From: Allobosea sp035944375
GTDB lineage: Bacteria; Pseudomonadota; Alphaproteobacteria; Rhizobiales; Beijerinckiaceae
Reading direction: 5' to 3' (one strand)
Assembly (NCBI RefSeq): GCF_035944375.1
Contig: NZ_DASZBE010000041.1
DNA length: 64,000 nt
A program made the translations under genes and the position numbers. Position 1 is the stretch's first letter. Each line of letters starts with the position of its first letter. Below the pieces are notes generated by a model that ran no database searches, was not told where the DNA came from, and saw only the letters and a program-made list of their open reading frames with translations. Below, in pieces: positions 18,916-27,489 of the stretch.

Positions 18916-20634
18916 ATGGCCACGGTCAGCAGCAGCACGAGCGCCAGCACCACCACCTATACCAGCGCGACGGCCACCAGCGCGACGACCGACAGCTCGG
19001 ACATCGACTGGAACGCGCTGATCGAGGTCGCTGTCCAGGCCAAGCTGTCGAAGGCGGACACGATCGACCTGAAGATCACCGCCAACGAAGCCAAGATCGC
19101 GGCCTATCAGGAGTTGCAGTCGCTGCTGTCGGATGTCGCCGACGCGGCCGACGCCCTGCGCGCGGTCTCGGGCACGTCGAACAGCGGCACGGACGTCTTT
19201 CTCGACCGGGCCGCCTATCTCACCGCCAATGGCGATGTCGACGCCTCCGCCGCCCTCTCGGCCACGGTCGAGGATGGCAGCGATGTCGGCAGCTACGACA
19301 TCCAGATCCTGCAGCTCGCCAAGGCGCACAAGATCGCCGGCAGCACGCAGGCGTCGAAGTCGGAGGATCTCGGACTCTCGGGCGTCATGAGCCTCGGCGT
19401 CGTCGATGGCGAGGCGGTCGAGGTAACGATCACGGAGACGATGTCGCTCGCCGACATCGCCGATGCGATCAACGCCGAGTCCGAGGAGACCGGCGTCCAG
19501 GCGACGGTGCTGAGGGTATCGGCATCGAGCTACCGCCTCGTCCTCTCGGGCGTCGAGACCGGCGAAACGATCGCGACGAGCGCCGTCTCGGGCGACGACG
19601 TGCTGGCCTCGCTCGGACTGACCGACTCGGACGGCGCCTTCGCCGATGTGCTCCAGGAAGCGCAGGACGCGATCCTGACACTCGACGGCATCACCGTCAC
19701 ACGCAGCAGCAACAACATCGACGACCTGCTCGATGGCGTGACGCTTCATCTCTACCAGACGACACAGGCCGGCCCCGATACCGACAGCGACGTCTCGATC
19801 ACGCTGGAGGTCGGCGCCGATGTCAGCTCGGCCAAGGCGGCGATCCAGTCCCTCGTCGACGCCTACAACGCCTTCCGCGACTTCGTCGGCACGCAGCAGA
19901 GTCTCGCCAGCGACGGCACGGTCGCGGAAGACGCCGTCCTGTTCGGCGACGGCACGATGCGCAGCGCCACCCTCTCCGTCTACAGCGCCCTGACCGCCAC
20001 GATCGACGACGAGAGCATGGCGCTGCTCGGCCTCTCCTTCGCCAGCGACGGCACGCTGATCGTCGACGAGGACGCTCTCGACAACGCCTTGCTGGACGAT
20101 CTCGACACGGTGAAGGCCCTGCTGAGCTTCCAGATGGACGCCTCGTCCAGCCAGCTCAAGCTGCTCTCGCGCGGCACCACCGTGCCCGCCGGTTTCACCC
20201 TCGACATCAGCGTCGATTCCAGTGGCGCGCCGAGCACGGCTTCGGTCGGCGGCGACAGCTCGCTCTTCACCGTCTCCGGCACGCGCATCATCGGCGCGAA
20301 GGGGTCGATCTACGAGGGCTACACCCTCGTCTTCACCGGTTCGAGTGCCCAGTCGATCGACGTCTCGCTCAAGACCGGCATCGCCGAGCTGCTCTACAAC
20401 GCCGCCGACCCGGTCGCGGACGGCACGGACGGCTCGATCCAGACGCTGATCGACAACCTCACCGAGGTCGATGACGACCTCCAGACCAAGAGCGACGCCA
20501 TCCGCTCCGCGGCCGAGACCTACCGGACCAATCTCAGCGCCCGCTACGCCCGCTACCAGGCCGCCATCGCGGCCGCGGAATCGACCCAGGACTACCTCAC
20601 CGCGCTCATCGACCAGTGGAACTCATCGTCATGA
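18916..20634 (+). CDS. fliD: Flagellar filament cap protein FliD
   Basis: 572 residues, Ser/Thr/Ala-rich at the start, then IDWNALIEVAVQAKLSKADTIDLKITANEAKIAAYQELQSLLSDV, the FliD N-terminal block (about 29-80). The FliD C-terminal domain covers roughly 310-565 and ends in a long helical zone (DDLQTKSDAIRSAAETYRTNLSARYARYQAAIAAAESTQDYLTALIDQWN). It forms the cap at the filament tip and guides flagellin assembly. The stop overlaps the fliS start by ATGA, so cap and chaperone genes are coupled. Confidence 0.9.
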   Translation: MATVSSSTSASTTTYTSATATSATTDSSDIDWNALIEVAVQAKLSKADTIDLKITANEAKIAAYQELQSLLSDVADAADALRAVSGTSNSGTDVFLDRAAYLTANGDVDASAALSATVEDGSDVGSYDIQILQLAKAHKIAGSTQASKSEDLGLSGVMSLGVVDGEAVEVTITETMSLADIADAINAESEETGVQATVLRVSASSYRLVLSGVETGETIATSAVSGDDVLASLGLTDSDGAFADVLQEAQDAILTLDGITVTRSSNNIDDLLDGVTLHLYQTTQAGPDTDSDVSITLEVGADVSSAKAAIQSLVDAYNAFRDFVGTQQSLASDGTVAEDAVLFGDGTMRSATLSVYSALTATIDDESMALLGLSFASDGTLIVDEDALDNALLDDLDTVKALLSFQMDASSSQLKLLSRGTTVPAGFTLDISVDSSGAPSTASVGGDSSLFTVSGTRIIGAKGSIYEGYTLVFTGSSAQSIDVSLKTGIAELLYNAADPVADGTDGSIQTLIDNLTEVDDDLQTKSDAIRSAAETYRTNLSARYARYQAAIAAAESTQDYLTALIDQWNSSS

Positions 20635-21053
20635 ATCAGCATGCCCAGCCTCTCGCGGCCTATCGCCGGGTCGCCGCCCAGGTCCATCCGCTCGTCGCGG
20701 TGGTCAAGCTCTATGACGAGGCGATCCGCCAGCTCCGGCTGGCGATCCTCGCCACGCAGGATCAACGCCACGAAGAGAGCCACGCCTGCATCACCAGATC
20801 CTCGACGATCCTGCGCGGCCTTTGCCACTGTCTGCGCTTCGACAAGGGCGAGGAGGTCGCGCAGCAGCTGCTCAAGGCCTACACCTACAACATCATGGCG
20901 ATCCACACCGCCTATGGCCGGCGCGACGCCAAGGCCCGCTACGAGAAGATCGTCTTTCACCTCACGGGGCTGCGGAACGCCTGGGCGCAGATCGCCGGGA
21001 TGACGCCGAAGACGCAGGTCGCACCGGCCGCGAGCCCTCGGTTGCGCCGCTGA
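20631..21053 (+). CDS. fliS: Flagellar export chaperone FliS
   Basis: The ATG at 20631 overlaps the fliD stop; the product is 140 residues. The helical FliS pattern is visible: AAYRRVAAQVHPLVAVVKLYDEAIRQLRLAILA...HACITRSSTILRGLCHCLRFDKGEEVAQQLLKAYTYNIMAIHTAYGRRD. FliS binds the C-terminus of flagellin in the cytoplasm and keeps it unpolymerised before export. Placement next to fliC and fliD is standard. Confidence 0.85.
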   Translation: MNQHAQPLAAYRRVAAQVHPLVAVVKLYDEAIRQLRLAILATQDQRHEESHACITRSSTILRGLCHCLRFDKGEEVAQQLLKAYTYNIMAIHTAYGRRDAKARYEKIVFHLTGLRNAWAQIAGMTPKTQVAPAASPRLRR

Positions 21054-21164
21054 CGCCGACCTGACGAAACGGCGGACACCCGGGCCGTCCAGACCGGCTT
21101 GGCCGTTTCACAACATTCCGAAACAGACTATAAACAAGGAGAAGCAACCCGGAATCAAACCGAC

Positions 21165-21425
21165 ATGAATCGCAGCGGGTTCCAGGACGCCATCGACCGC
21201 CTCGGCGAAGACTTGGCGACCTGGCCGCTGCCTGACCGGCAAGCCGCTCTTCATTTGCTGGCGCGCGAGCCCGATCTGAGGGCTTGCCTCGACGACGCGT
21301 CCCGCCTGCGGGCCGCCCTGCTCGATCAGGCTCCGATCCGGGCGCCCGCCGGTCTCGCCGACCGTATCGTTAAGGCGGCGCTCGGCTCGAAGCCGGCCGG
21401 GGCTACCGGCCCGCGGCGGGCCTGA
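21165..21425 (+). CDS. Small hypothetical protein in the flagellar cluster
   Basis: 86 residues from the ATG at 21165. The frame extends upstream to a TTG at 21099 but with no better ribosome site. The sequence (DRLGEDLATWPLPDRQAALHLLAREPDLRACLDDASRLRAALLDQAP) resembles a small helical family often seen beside alphaproteobacterial regulatory genes, with the pattern WP...R..A..LL...P..R..L..A..L. I cannot name it. It lies between fliS and flgD, about 110 bases after fliS. It could be a regulatory partner, but nothing here proves that. Confidence 0.5.
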   Translation: MNRSGFQDAIDRLGEDLATWPLPDRQAALHLLAREPDLRACLDDASRLRAALLDQAPIRAPAGLADRIVKAALGSKPAGATGPRRA

Positions 21426-21761
21426 GATTCCTCCGAACGCAGCTCGTCCAGATGACAAACGGAGCGTCCCGCGGCAGCTCATCGGCCGCAGCTTCCGGTG
21501 CGGCGTGATCTCAACGGTGCGAAGTCGGCAGCGCGCCTGAACCGGCGGACGTTTCTTACCAAACAATGAAATTTGATGGTTAATGCAAGTTTAACGCCCC
21601 GATCGGCGTGGCGGCGCTCGACGTTTTTCTTTCATATCGCCAATAATCGCCGCCTGAAAACCTGACCTCCCGCGTTTCATTTTCGAGCCGGCCGACAGCG
21701 CCGTGCCCGATCGAAACGCCGCTCCGGGACCTGCCGTCCCGCAGCATGAGGGAGGCTCGCC
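21426..21761. promoter_or_regulatory. Intergenic region and likely promoter before flgD
   Basis: This 336-bp gap precedes the flgD-flgL run. The first half is GC-rich and featureless. From about 21550 to 21690 the composition turns strikingly AT-rich for this genome (runs such as TTAATGCAAGTTTAACG and TTTTTCTTTCATAT), the most likely promoter position for the hook genes. A clean sigma-54 or sigma-28 consensus is not evident. Confidence 0.45.
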
Positions 21762-22085
21762 ATGAGCGTCAGTTCGGTTTCCGCCTCGACGGCCACCACC
21801 GCCGCAAGCGCCACCACCACGTCTTCGACCTCGTCCTCCTCCTTCTCGGACAGCGAGTTCATGACGCTCCTGATCGAGCAACTGCAGAACCAGAACCCGC
21901 TCGAGCCGACCGATGCGAGCGAACTGTCCTCGCAGATGCTGTCCTATGCCAGCTACAGCCAGCAGGTCTCGATGAACGACACGCTGGCCTCGCTGTCCTC
22001 GACGATGACCGGCCTCTCCTCGACCGTGACCGACCTATACAACTCGGTCGGCGCAATCTCGTCGCAGCTCAACATCTCCGCCTGA
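21762..22085 (+). CDS. flgD: Flagellar hook capping protein FlgD (short)
   Basis: 107 residues. After a Ser/Thr/Ala-rich leader comes the FlgD N-terminal signature EFMTLLIEQLQNQNPLEPTDASELSSQMLSYASYSQQ (about 33-68) and a Ser-rich helix. It lacks the C-terminal FnIII/Tudor-like domains of enterobacterial FlgD (over 200 residues), and the 52 bases before flgE leave no room for them. It should act as the scaffold on which FlgE hook subunits assemble. GAGGGAGG-type sequence precedes the ATG. Confidence 0.85.
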   Translation: MSVSSVSASTATTAASATTTSSTSSSSFSDSEFMTLLIEQLQNQNPLEPTDASELSSQMLSYASYSQQVSMNDTLASLSSTMTGLSSTVTDLYNSVGAISSQLNISA

Positions 22086-22137
22086 GCGGCGCCTCCCCGC
22101 ACGCCCCCCAGTCCCTGCGTAACGTCGAGTAAACGCC

Positions 22138-23400
22138 ATGAGTCTCACCGGCGCCCTGAATTCGGCTGTCTCGGCCCTGTCGGCCCAGAGTTCGACCCTG
22201 TCGATGGTCAGCCAGAACCTCGCGAACTCCAACACCTACGGCTACAAGACCACCACGGCGAGCTTCGAGAGCCTGATCGCCGACTCCTCCTCCTCGGCCT
22301 ATTCGGCCGGCGGCGTCGCCGTCACCGGCGTCTCCAGCATCTCGACGCAAGGCTCGCTGGTCTCCTCCGCCACGGCGACCAACATGGCGATCGAAGGCAA
22401 CGGCTTCTTCGTCGTCAGCAACGACGCCGCCAATGGCGACATTTACTATTCGCGCAACGGCCAGTTCACGATCGACAAGAATGGCTATCTCTCAAACGGC
22501 GAATACTACCTCCAGGGCTGGCCGACCGATGCCGACGGCAACGTCATCGGAGCCACCAGCACCGCCGCACTCGAGACCATCGACACCAAGGCGATCGGCA
22601 GCATCGCGGCCGCCACCACCAGCCTGTCCCTGCAGGCCAATCTCCCGGCCGACGCCGCCATCGGCGACACCTTCGAGAGTGAACTCGAACTCTACGATTC
22701 GCTCGGGACCGCCGCCACCACGACGATCACCTGGACAAAGACGGCCGAGAACAGCTGGAGCGCGTCCTTCTCCAATCCGACCAGCTCGGACGGCAGCACA
22801 ACGCTCGCGACATCGCCGGCGAGCAACACGATCTCGATCAGCTTCAACAGCAACGGCACGCTCGCCTCGACCACCCCCAGCCCGCCCACGCTGTCCTTCA
22901 CGGGCTGGACGACCGGGGCGGCCGACAGCGCGATCACCGTCGACATGGGCGCCGCCGGCTCGTCGAGCGGACTGAGCCAGCTCTCCACCGGCAAAGACCA
23001 AGCGTCGGTCTCGCTGGAATACGATCAGGACGGCATCAGCTACGGCACGCTGACCGGCGTCGAGTTGGGCAACGACGGCACCGTCTATGCCACCTACGAC
23101 AACGACCAGCGCCGCGCGATCTACAAGGTCGCCGTCGCCACCTTCAACAATGCCGACGGGCTGACCTCGCTCAGCAGTGGCATCTACGCGGCGAACTCCG
23201 TCTCCGGCGCCAGTGCCCTGCATATCGCGGGAACGAACGGCGCCGGCACGATCGCCGGCGGCATGCTCGAGGCCAGCACGACCGACACCAGCCAGGAGTT
23301 CAGCAACATGATGGCGGCGCAGCAGGCCTATTCGGCCGCCGCGCAGGTCATGTCCTCCGTCAACAGCATGTACGACACGCTGCTGAGTGCGATGCGATGA
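22138..23400 (+). CDS. flgE: Flagellar hook protein FlgE
   Basis: 420 residues. The N-terminus MSLTGALNSAVSALSAQSSTLSMVSQNLANSNTYGYK is the rod/hook family D0 helix and ANxxTxGYK motif. The central part has NMAIEGNGFFVVS and a FlgE-type D1/D2 region (LQANLPADAAIGDTFESELELYDSLG). The C-terminus (GMLEASTTDTSQEFSNMMAAQQAYSAAAQVMSSVNSMYDTLLSAMR) is the matching D0 helix. It builds the flexible hook outside the cell. The stop overlaps the next small gene by ATGA. Confidence 0.93.
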   Translation: MSLTGALNSAVSALSAQSSTLSMVSQNLANSNTYGYKTTTASFESLIADSSSSAYSAGGVAVTGVSSISTQGSLVSSATATNMAIEGNGFFVVSNDAANGDIYYSRNGQFTIDKNGYLSNGEYYLQGWPTDADGNVIGATSTAALETIDTKAIGSIAAATTSLSLQANLPADAAIGDTFESELELYDSLGTAATTTITWTKTAENSWSASFSNPTSSDGSTTLATSPASNTISISFNSNGTLASTTPSPPTLSFTGWTTGAADSAITVDMGAAGSSSGLSQLSTGKDQASVSLEYDQDGISYGTLTGVELGNDGTVYATYDNDQRRAIYKVAVATFNNADGLTSLSSGIYAANSVSGASALHIAGTNGAGTIAGGMLEASTTDTSQEFSNMMAAQQAYSAAAQVMSSVNSMYDTLLSAMR

Positions 23401-23738
23401 AAAGGAACCGCCCCGCCCCCCGCGTTGCGCGCCCGGCGCGTGCCGCCCCCGCCGACATCCTCGCGCAGGATCCTTTGCTCGCCCGCCTCGCCGTCGCCGA
23501 GACCGAGGCGAAGCAGCACCTCGCCGGCACCCGTCTCAAGCCGGCGACGGCCAGGCCTTCCGAGCGCCAGCGCAAGGACGCCCTCGTCACCCTCGCCAAT
23601 CTCGATTTCGCCATCGCGGCCCTGCGCGGCGCCCGCGACGAGATGCGCAGTGCCCTCGACGACCGCCTGACCGCCCATCGCGCGCTCGACGCCTATCACC
23701 GCGCCGGCACGCTGTCCGACATCCCCGTCAAGCGCTGA
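23397..23738 (+). CDS. Uncharacterised small protein between flgE and flgN
   Basis: 113 residues, coupled to flgE by an ATGA overlap and followed three bases later by flgN. It starts with a Pro/Arg/Ala-rich tail and then becomes helical (LLARLAVAETEAKQHLAG, ERQRKDALVTLANLDFAIAALRGARDEMRSALDDRLTAHRALDAYHRAG). I know no family for it. Size, helicity and position fit a cytoplasmic chaperone or adaptor for flagellar export, but this is inference. Confidence 0.6.
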   Translation: MKRNRPAPRVARPARAAPADILAQDPLLARLAVAETEAKQHLAGTRLKPATARPSERQRKDALVTLANLDFAIAALRGARDEMRSALDDRLTAHRALDAYHRAGTLSDIPVKR

Positions 23739-23741
23739 ACC

Positions 23742-24191
23742 ATGCCGGTATCCATGCAGCCCTCTCCCGACGCCGCCGCACGCGCCCTGCTGGCCTTGCT
23801 CGACGAGATGATCGTCGTCATCGCCGAGGAAAACGACCTGCTGGCGGCCGGCATCCCCGGCTCGACCTCTCATGTCGTCGCCCGCAAGCGTGAGCTCGCC
23901 GAGACCTTCTCCCGCTCGATTGCCGCGCTCCGCAGCGGCGACATCGTGCTCGCGAGGGCCGATCGGGCCCTGCACACCCGGCTGGTCGAGAAGAACGAGG
24001 TGCTGCGCCGGCAGATGGAGGCCAATGTCGGAAGCCTGCGCGCCTCGATGGCGGCGACGCGCCGCCGCATTGACGCGATCATGCGGGCGATCCGCGAGCA
24101 ATCGGCGCCACCGCCCAGCCGCTATGGCGCCAATGGCCGCACATCACGGCCGCAGGAAGCGCAGGCGATCAGGCCGGGCCGCTATCTCTGA
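23742..24191 (+). CDS. flgN: FlgN-like flagellar chaperone
   Basis: 149 residues, mostly helical, with the FlgN-like layout: an early helix (ALLALLDEMIVVIAEENDLLAAG), a central KRELAETFSRSIAAL segment, and a long helix with heptads (LHTRLVEKNEVLRRQMEANVGSLRASMAATRRRIDAIMRAIRE). FlgN holds the hook-filament junction proteins FlgK and FlgL before export. The flgK gene begins 24 bases downstream, which supports the call. Similarity is weak at sequence level. Confidence 0.7.
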   Translation: MPVSMQPSPDAAARALLALLDEMIVVIAEENDLLAAGIPGSTSHVVARKRELAETFSRSIAALRSGDIVLARADRALHTRLVEKNEVLRRQMEANVGSLRASMAATRRRIDAIMRAIREQSAPPPSRYGANGRTSRPQEAQAIRPGRYL

Positions 24192-24215
24192 CACCCTATC
24201 CAGCAGAGGCCGGCC

Positions 24216-25958
24216 ATGTCCTTCTCAGCCATTCGCAGCATCGCCACCAGCTCGCTGGCGGTCACGCAGATGCAGACGGCGCTGACCTCGGCCAACATCG
24301 CCAACGCCGACACGCAGGGCTACACCCGCAAGGTCGCGACGCAGAGCGCCGTTAACACCGGCACCGTCGGTGCGGGCGTGAGCATCACCGCCGTCACCAG
24401 CACGGTCGACAAATACCTGCTCCAGGATCTGGTGGCGGCGACGAGCACGCTCGGTGCGGCGGCCACGACCGCAAGCTATGCCGACAAGCTCCAGACCCTG
24501 CTCGGCTCGACGACCGGCAGCGACAGCGGCGGGACCTCGCTGGCCAACAGCCTGGCCGATCTCGAGACCGCCCTGACCGCTTTGAGCGGGACGCCGGAAA
24601 GCGCGACGCTCCAGGCCTCCTCGATTGCGGCGCTCGACACGCTGGCCAGCCAGCTCCGCGAGACCTCCGACGGCATCCAGGGCCTGCGCGCGGATGCCGA
24701 TAACGCGATCGAGCAGACGGTGGCGACGATCAACGATACCCTCAACGCCATGGAGGCCCTCAATGACCGGATCGCCGGCGCACAGAGCCGCGGCGAGCCG
24801 ACGGCGGATCTCGAGGACCAGCGCAACACCGCCCTCCAGACGCTCTCCGAACAGATGGAGATCCGCTACTATGTGACGGCGGACAACCAGATGCGGATCA
24901 CCACCACATCGGGCACGACGCTGCTCGACGGCAGCGTCCACGAACTCTCCTATTCCAGCGCCGCCGCCGTCACGAGCGCGACGGTGTTCGAGGCGATCTC
25001 CGTCAACGGCAAAGATATCACCGCGCAGCTCGGTTCCGGCACGCTCGGCGCCCTGGTCGAGCAGCGCGACAGCGTGCTGCCCGCCGCGCAGGCCGAACTC
25101 GACGAGCTGGCGACCGCGCTGATCGCGACGCTGAACGGCATCCACAACGCCGGAACCTCGCTGCCGCCGCCCTCCTCTCTCACCGGTTCGACCCTCCTCT
25201 CGTCGGGCGATGCCTTCTCGGGCAGCGGCACGACCCGCTTCGCCGTCACCGACGCCGACGGGGCGCTGGTGAGCTATGCCGATCTCGACCTGTCGGATTA
25301 CACAACGGTCGGCGACCTCGTTTCCGCCATCGACGCCATCGACGGTCTCTCAGCCACGCTCGATGCTGCGGGCCGGCTCGTCGTCAGCGCCAACGACGCC
25401 ACGAACGGTGTCGCCATCGCCGATATCGACGGTGTCGCCGGCGATGCCGATCAGGGTCTGTCGGATTATCTCGGGCTGAACGACCTGCTCACAGGCTCCG
25501 ACGCCTCGACCATCGCTGTCCGCTCGAGCCTGCTTGCCACGCCCGGCCTTCTGGCGACCTCGGCACTCTCGGCGGAGGATGCCCCCGCCATCGGCGATAC
25601 GGTCGTCAGTGTCGGCGAGAGCCGCATCGGACAGGCGCTTGCAGCCGCCCTGTCCGGCGACCATGACTTCACGGCGGCGGGCAGCCTGAAGGCGTCCTCC
25701 GGCAGCTTCGCCGATTATGCCGCCAGGATCATCGCCGGCGTCGCCGCGACGGCGCAGAGCAGCGCCACGGCGCTCGAGACGAGCGACAGCGCGCAGCAGT
25801 CCCTGGCGGACTCGCTCTCCTCCCAGTCCGGCGTCAACCTCGACGAGGAAACCGCGAAGCTCTCCGAGCTGGAGCAGCAATACGCCGTCGCGGCGCAGCT
25901 TCTGGAGACGCTCAATACCATGTTCGACACGCTGCTGCGGGTCGCCGCCTCGGCCTGA
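24216..25958 (+). CDS. flgK: Flagellar hook-associated protein FlgK (HAP1)
   Basis: 580 residues. The N-terminus MSFSAIRSIATSSLAVTQMQTALTSANIANADTQGYTRK is the conserved D0 helix and ANxxTxGY motif. It continues with VDKYLLQDLVAATSTLGAA and a long helical D1 (LANSLADLETALTALSG). The C-terminus (SGVNLDEETAKLSELEQQYAVAAQLLETLNTMFDTLLRVA) is the FlgK/FlgE-type closing helix. It forms the first junction ring between hook and filament. An AGAGG-type site precedes the ATG. Confidence 0.9.
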   Translation: MSFSAIRSIATSSLAVTQMQTALTSANIANADTQGYTRKVATQSAVNTGTVGAGVSITAVTSTVDKYLLQDLVAATSTLGAAATTASYADKLQTLLGSTTGSDSGGTSLANSLADLETALTALSGTPESATLQASSIAALDTLASQLRETSDGIQGLRADADNAIEQTVATINDTLNAMEALNDRIAGAQSRGEPTADLEDQRNTALQTLSEQMEIRYYVTADNQMRITTTSGTTLLDGSVHELSYSSAAAVTSATVFEAISVNGKDITAQLGSGTLGALVEQRDSVLPAAQAELDELATALIATLNGIHNAGTSLPPPSSLTGSTLLSSGDAFSGSGTTRFAVTDADGALVSYADLDLSDYTTVGDLVSAIDAIDGLSATLDAAGRLVVSANDATNGVAIADIDGVAGDADQGLSDYLGLNDLLTGSDASTIAVRSSLLATPGLLATSALSAEDAPAIGDTVVSVGESRIGQALAAALSGDHDFTAAGSLKASSGSFADYAARIIAGVAATAQSSATALETSDSAQQSLADSLSSQSGVNLDEETAKLSELEQQYAVAAQLLETLNTMFDTLLRVAASA

Positions 25959-25982
25959 GCCCGCCGAAGGGATAGAGAACCC

Positions 25983-26885
25983 ATGATCACCCGGGTCGCG
26001 ACCTTCGCCATGAGCGAACGCATGCTGGAAGCCTCGCTGCGCACCCAGGCCAGGATGAGCGAGGCCCAGCTCCAGCAGGCCTCCGGCACGGTCTCTTCCG
26101 ACTATGGCGGGCTGGGCCGCTCGGCCGGCACGCTGGTCAGCCTGGAGGTGTCGCTCGCCCGCTCGAAGAGCCAGGCGAGCGCCGCCGAGGAGGCGGGCAG
26201 CCGCGTCCAGGTGATGTCCGATGCCGTCGGCGCGATGAGCGAGCTGTTGTCGAGCTTCCGCTCCAGCCTGTCTTCGGCGATCAGCGCCGGCGGCGACGAC
26301 ACGACGCTGACCGCGACCGCCCAGAGCTTGCTGGAGGAGTTCGCGAGCCTGCTCAACACCCGCTTCGAAGGGCGCTATCTCTTCGCCGGCAGCGACACCG
26401 GGACGGTCCCCGTCGATCTCTCGGCCTATGCGGCAACGGATGTGGCGACGCAGGATACGAGCTATTATCAGGGCAACGGCGTGAAGGCCTCGGTCGCGCT
26501 CTCCCCGGAGCGCACGCTGACCTATGGCGTCACGGGCGACGCCGCCGCCTTCGAGCAGGCGATGCGTGCGCTCAGCGCCCTCGCCAGCGCGCCCACCCTG
26601 CCCGACACCGCGACGCTGCAGGCGATTTCGGAGCTGACGGTGAACGCGATCGACGCGCTCGCCGCGGTCCAGGGCAAGCTGTCGATCGATGCCGCCACGC
26701 TCGAACGCAGTGTGGCCGCGCAGGCCGACCACCAGGATACGACCACGAGCCTGATCGCCGCCACCCACGGCGCCGACGTGACCGCGCTCGCCGTCGCGCT
26801 TTCGTCCTACGAGACGCAGCTGCAGGCGTCCTACGCCGCGCTGGCGAAGGTGCAGTCGCTCAACCTCATGGATTATCTGAACTGA
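25983..26885 (+). CDS. flgL: Flagellar hook-associated protein FlgL (HAP3)
   Basis: 300 residues with flagellin-like ends: MITRVATFAMSERMLEASLRTQARMSEAQLQQASG at the N-terminus and TSLIAATHGADVTALAVALSSYETQLQASYAALAKVQSLNLMDYLN at the C-terminus. The central segment RFEGRYLFAGSDTGTVPVD is a FlgL hallmark. It is the second junction protein, joining FlgK to flagellin. It ends the flagellar cluster: the 173 bases after it carry no gene, and the next gene is on the opposite strand. Confidence 0.9.
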   Translation: MITRVATFAMSERMLEASLRTQARMSEAQLQQASGTVSSDYGGLGRSAGTLVSLEVSLARSKSQASAAEEAGSRVQVMSDAVGAMSELLSSFRSSLSSAISAGGDDTTLTATAQSLLEEFASLLNTRFEGRYLFAGSDTGTVPVDLSAYAATDVATQDTSYYQGNGVKASVALSPERTLTYGVTGDAAAFEQAMRALSALASAPTLPDTATLQAISELTVNAIDALAAVQGKLSIDAATLERSVAAQADHQDTTTSLIAATHGADVTALAVALSSYETQLQASYAALAKVQSLNLMDYLN

Positions 26886-27058
26886 GGCCGGGTCGGCCGG
26901 TTCCCGCGACCCGCTCGGTGCCGCGTCGGGCCGTCATGATCGCTCGGCTCGGGCTACCGGCCGATCCCCTGCGGCGCCGCGCGACAGCATCAACGGAAGC
27001 GGGAACGGCGACATAGCGGCAGGAAGCGGCTTCGAATCCGGCCCTTGTCAGGCTCCCG

Positions 27059-27403
27059 TCACACGAGCGCCTGGACCTGAATCTCGACGAGGATGTTCTC
27101 GGCGGCCAGACGCGACTCGACCGTGGCGCGCGCAGGCGGCTGCGACGGGTCGACCCAGGCTTCCCAGGCTGCGTTCATCTCGGCGAAGGTCGAAATGTCC
27201 TTCAGCCAGATATTGGCGACGACGATGCGGGTCTTGTCGGTCCCGGCGAGCGCCAGATAGCCGTCGATCTGCGCGAGGATGTCGTCCGTCTGCTCCTTGA
27301 CCCCGCCGCTGCGGTCCTTGGCGGTCAGGCCGGACAGAAAGGCGAAGCCGTTGGCGACGAGGACCTTGCTCAGCCGTCCGGTGATTTCATGGCGCGTGAT
27401 CAT
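27059..27403 (-). CDS. RidA/YjgF-family enamine/imine deaminase
   Basis: 114 residues of the Rid superfamily: ATG start, VLVANGFAFLSGLTAKDRSGG, EQTDDILAQIDGYLALAGTDKTRIVVANIWLKDISTFAEMNAAWEAWVD, ARATVESRLAAENILVEIQVQALV. The Arg near 'PARATVESRL' is where the family's catalytic Arg lies. These proteins hydrolyse reactive enamines and imines made by amino-acid and amine oxidation. It is 86 bases downstream of the GMC oxidoreductase on the same strand, which fits a role in cleaning up imines from the oxidases of this block. Confidence 0.88.
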   Translation of the reverse strand: MITRHEITGRLSKVLVANGFAFLSGLTAKDRSGGVKEQTDDILAQIDGYLALAGTDKTRIVVANIWLKDISTFAEMNAAWEAWVDPSQPPARATVESRLAAENILVEIQVQALV

Positions 27404-27489
27404 GGGGGTCTCCTCGGGGAGTCAGCGGGGATTGGCGAACGTCCGGCGCCTGTGTCCGCGATCCGGGCGCCGATGGCAATGCGCAACCG

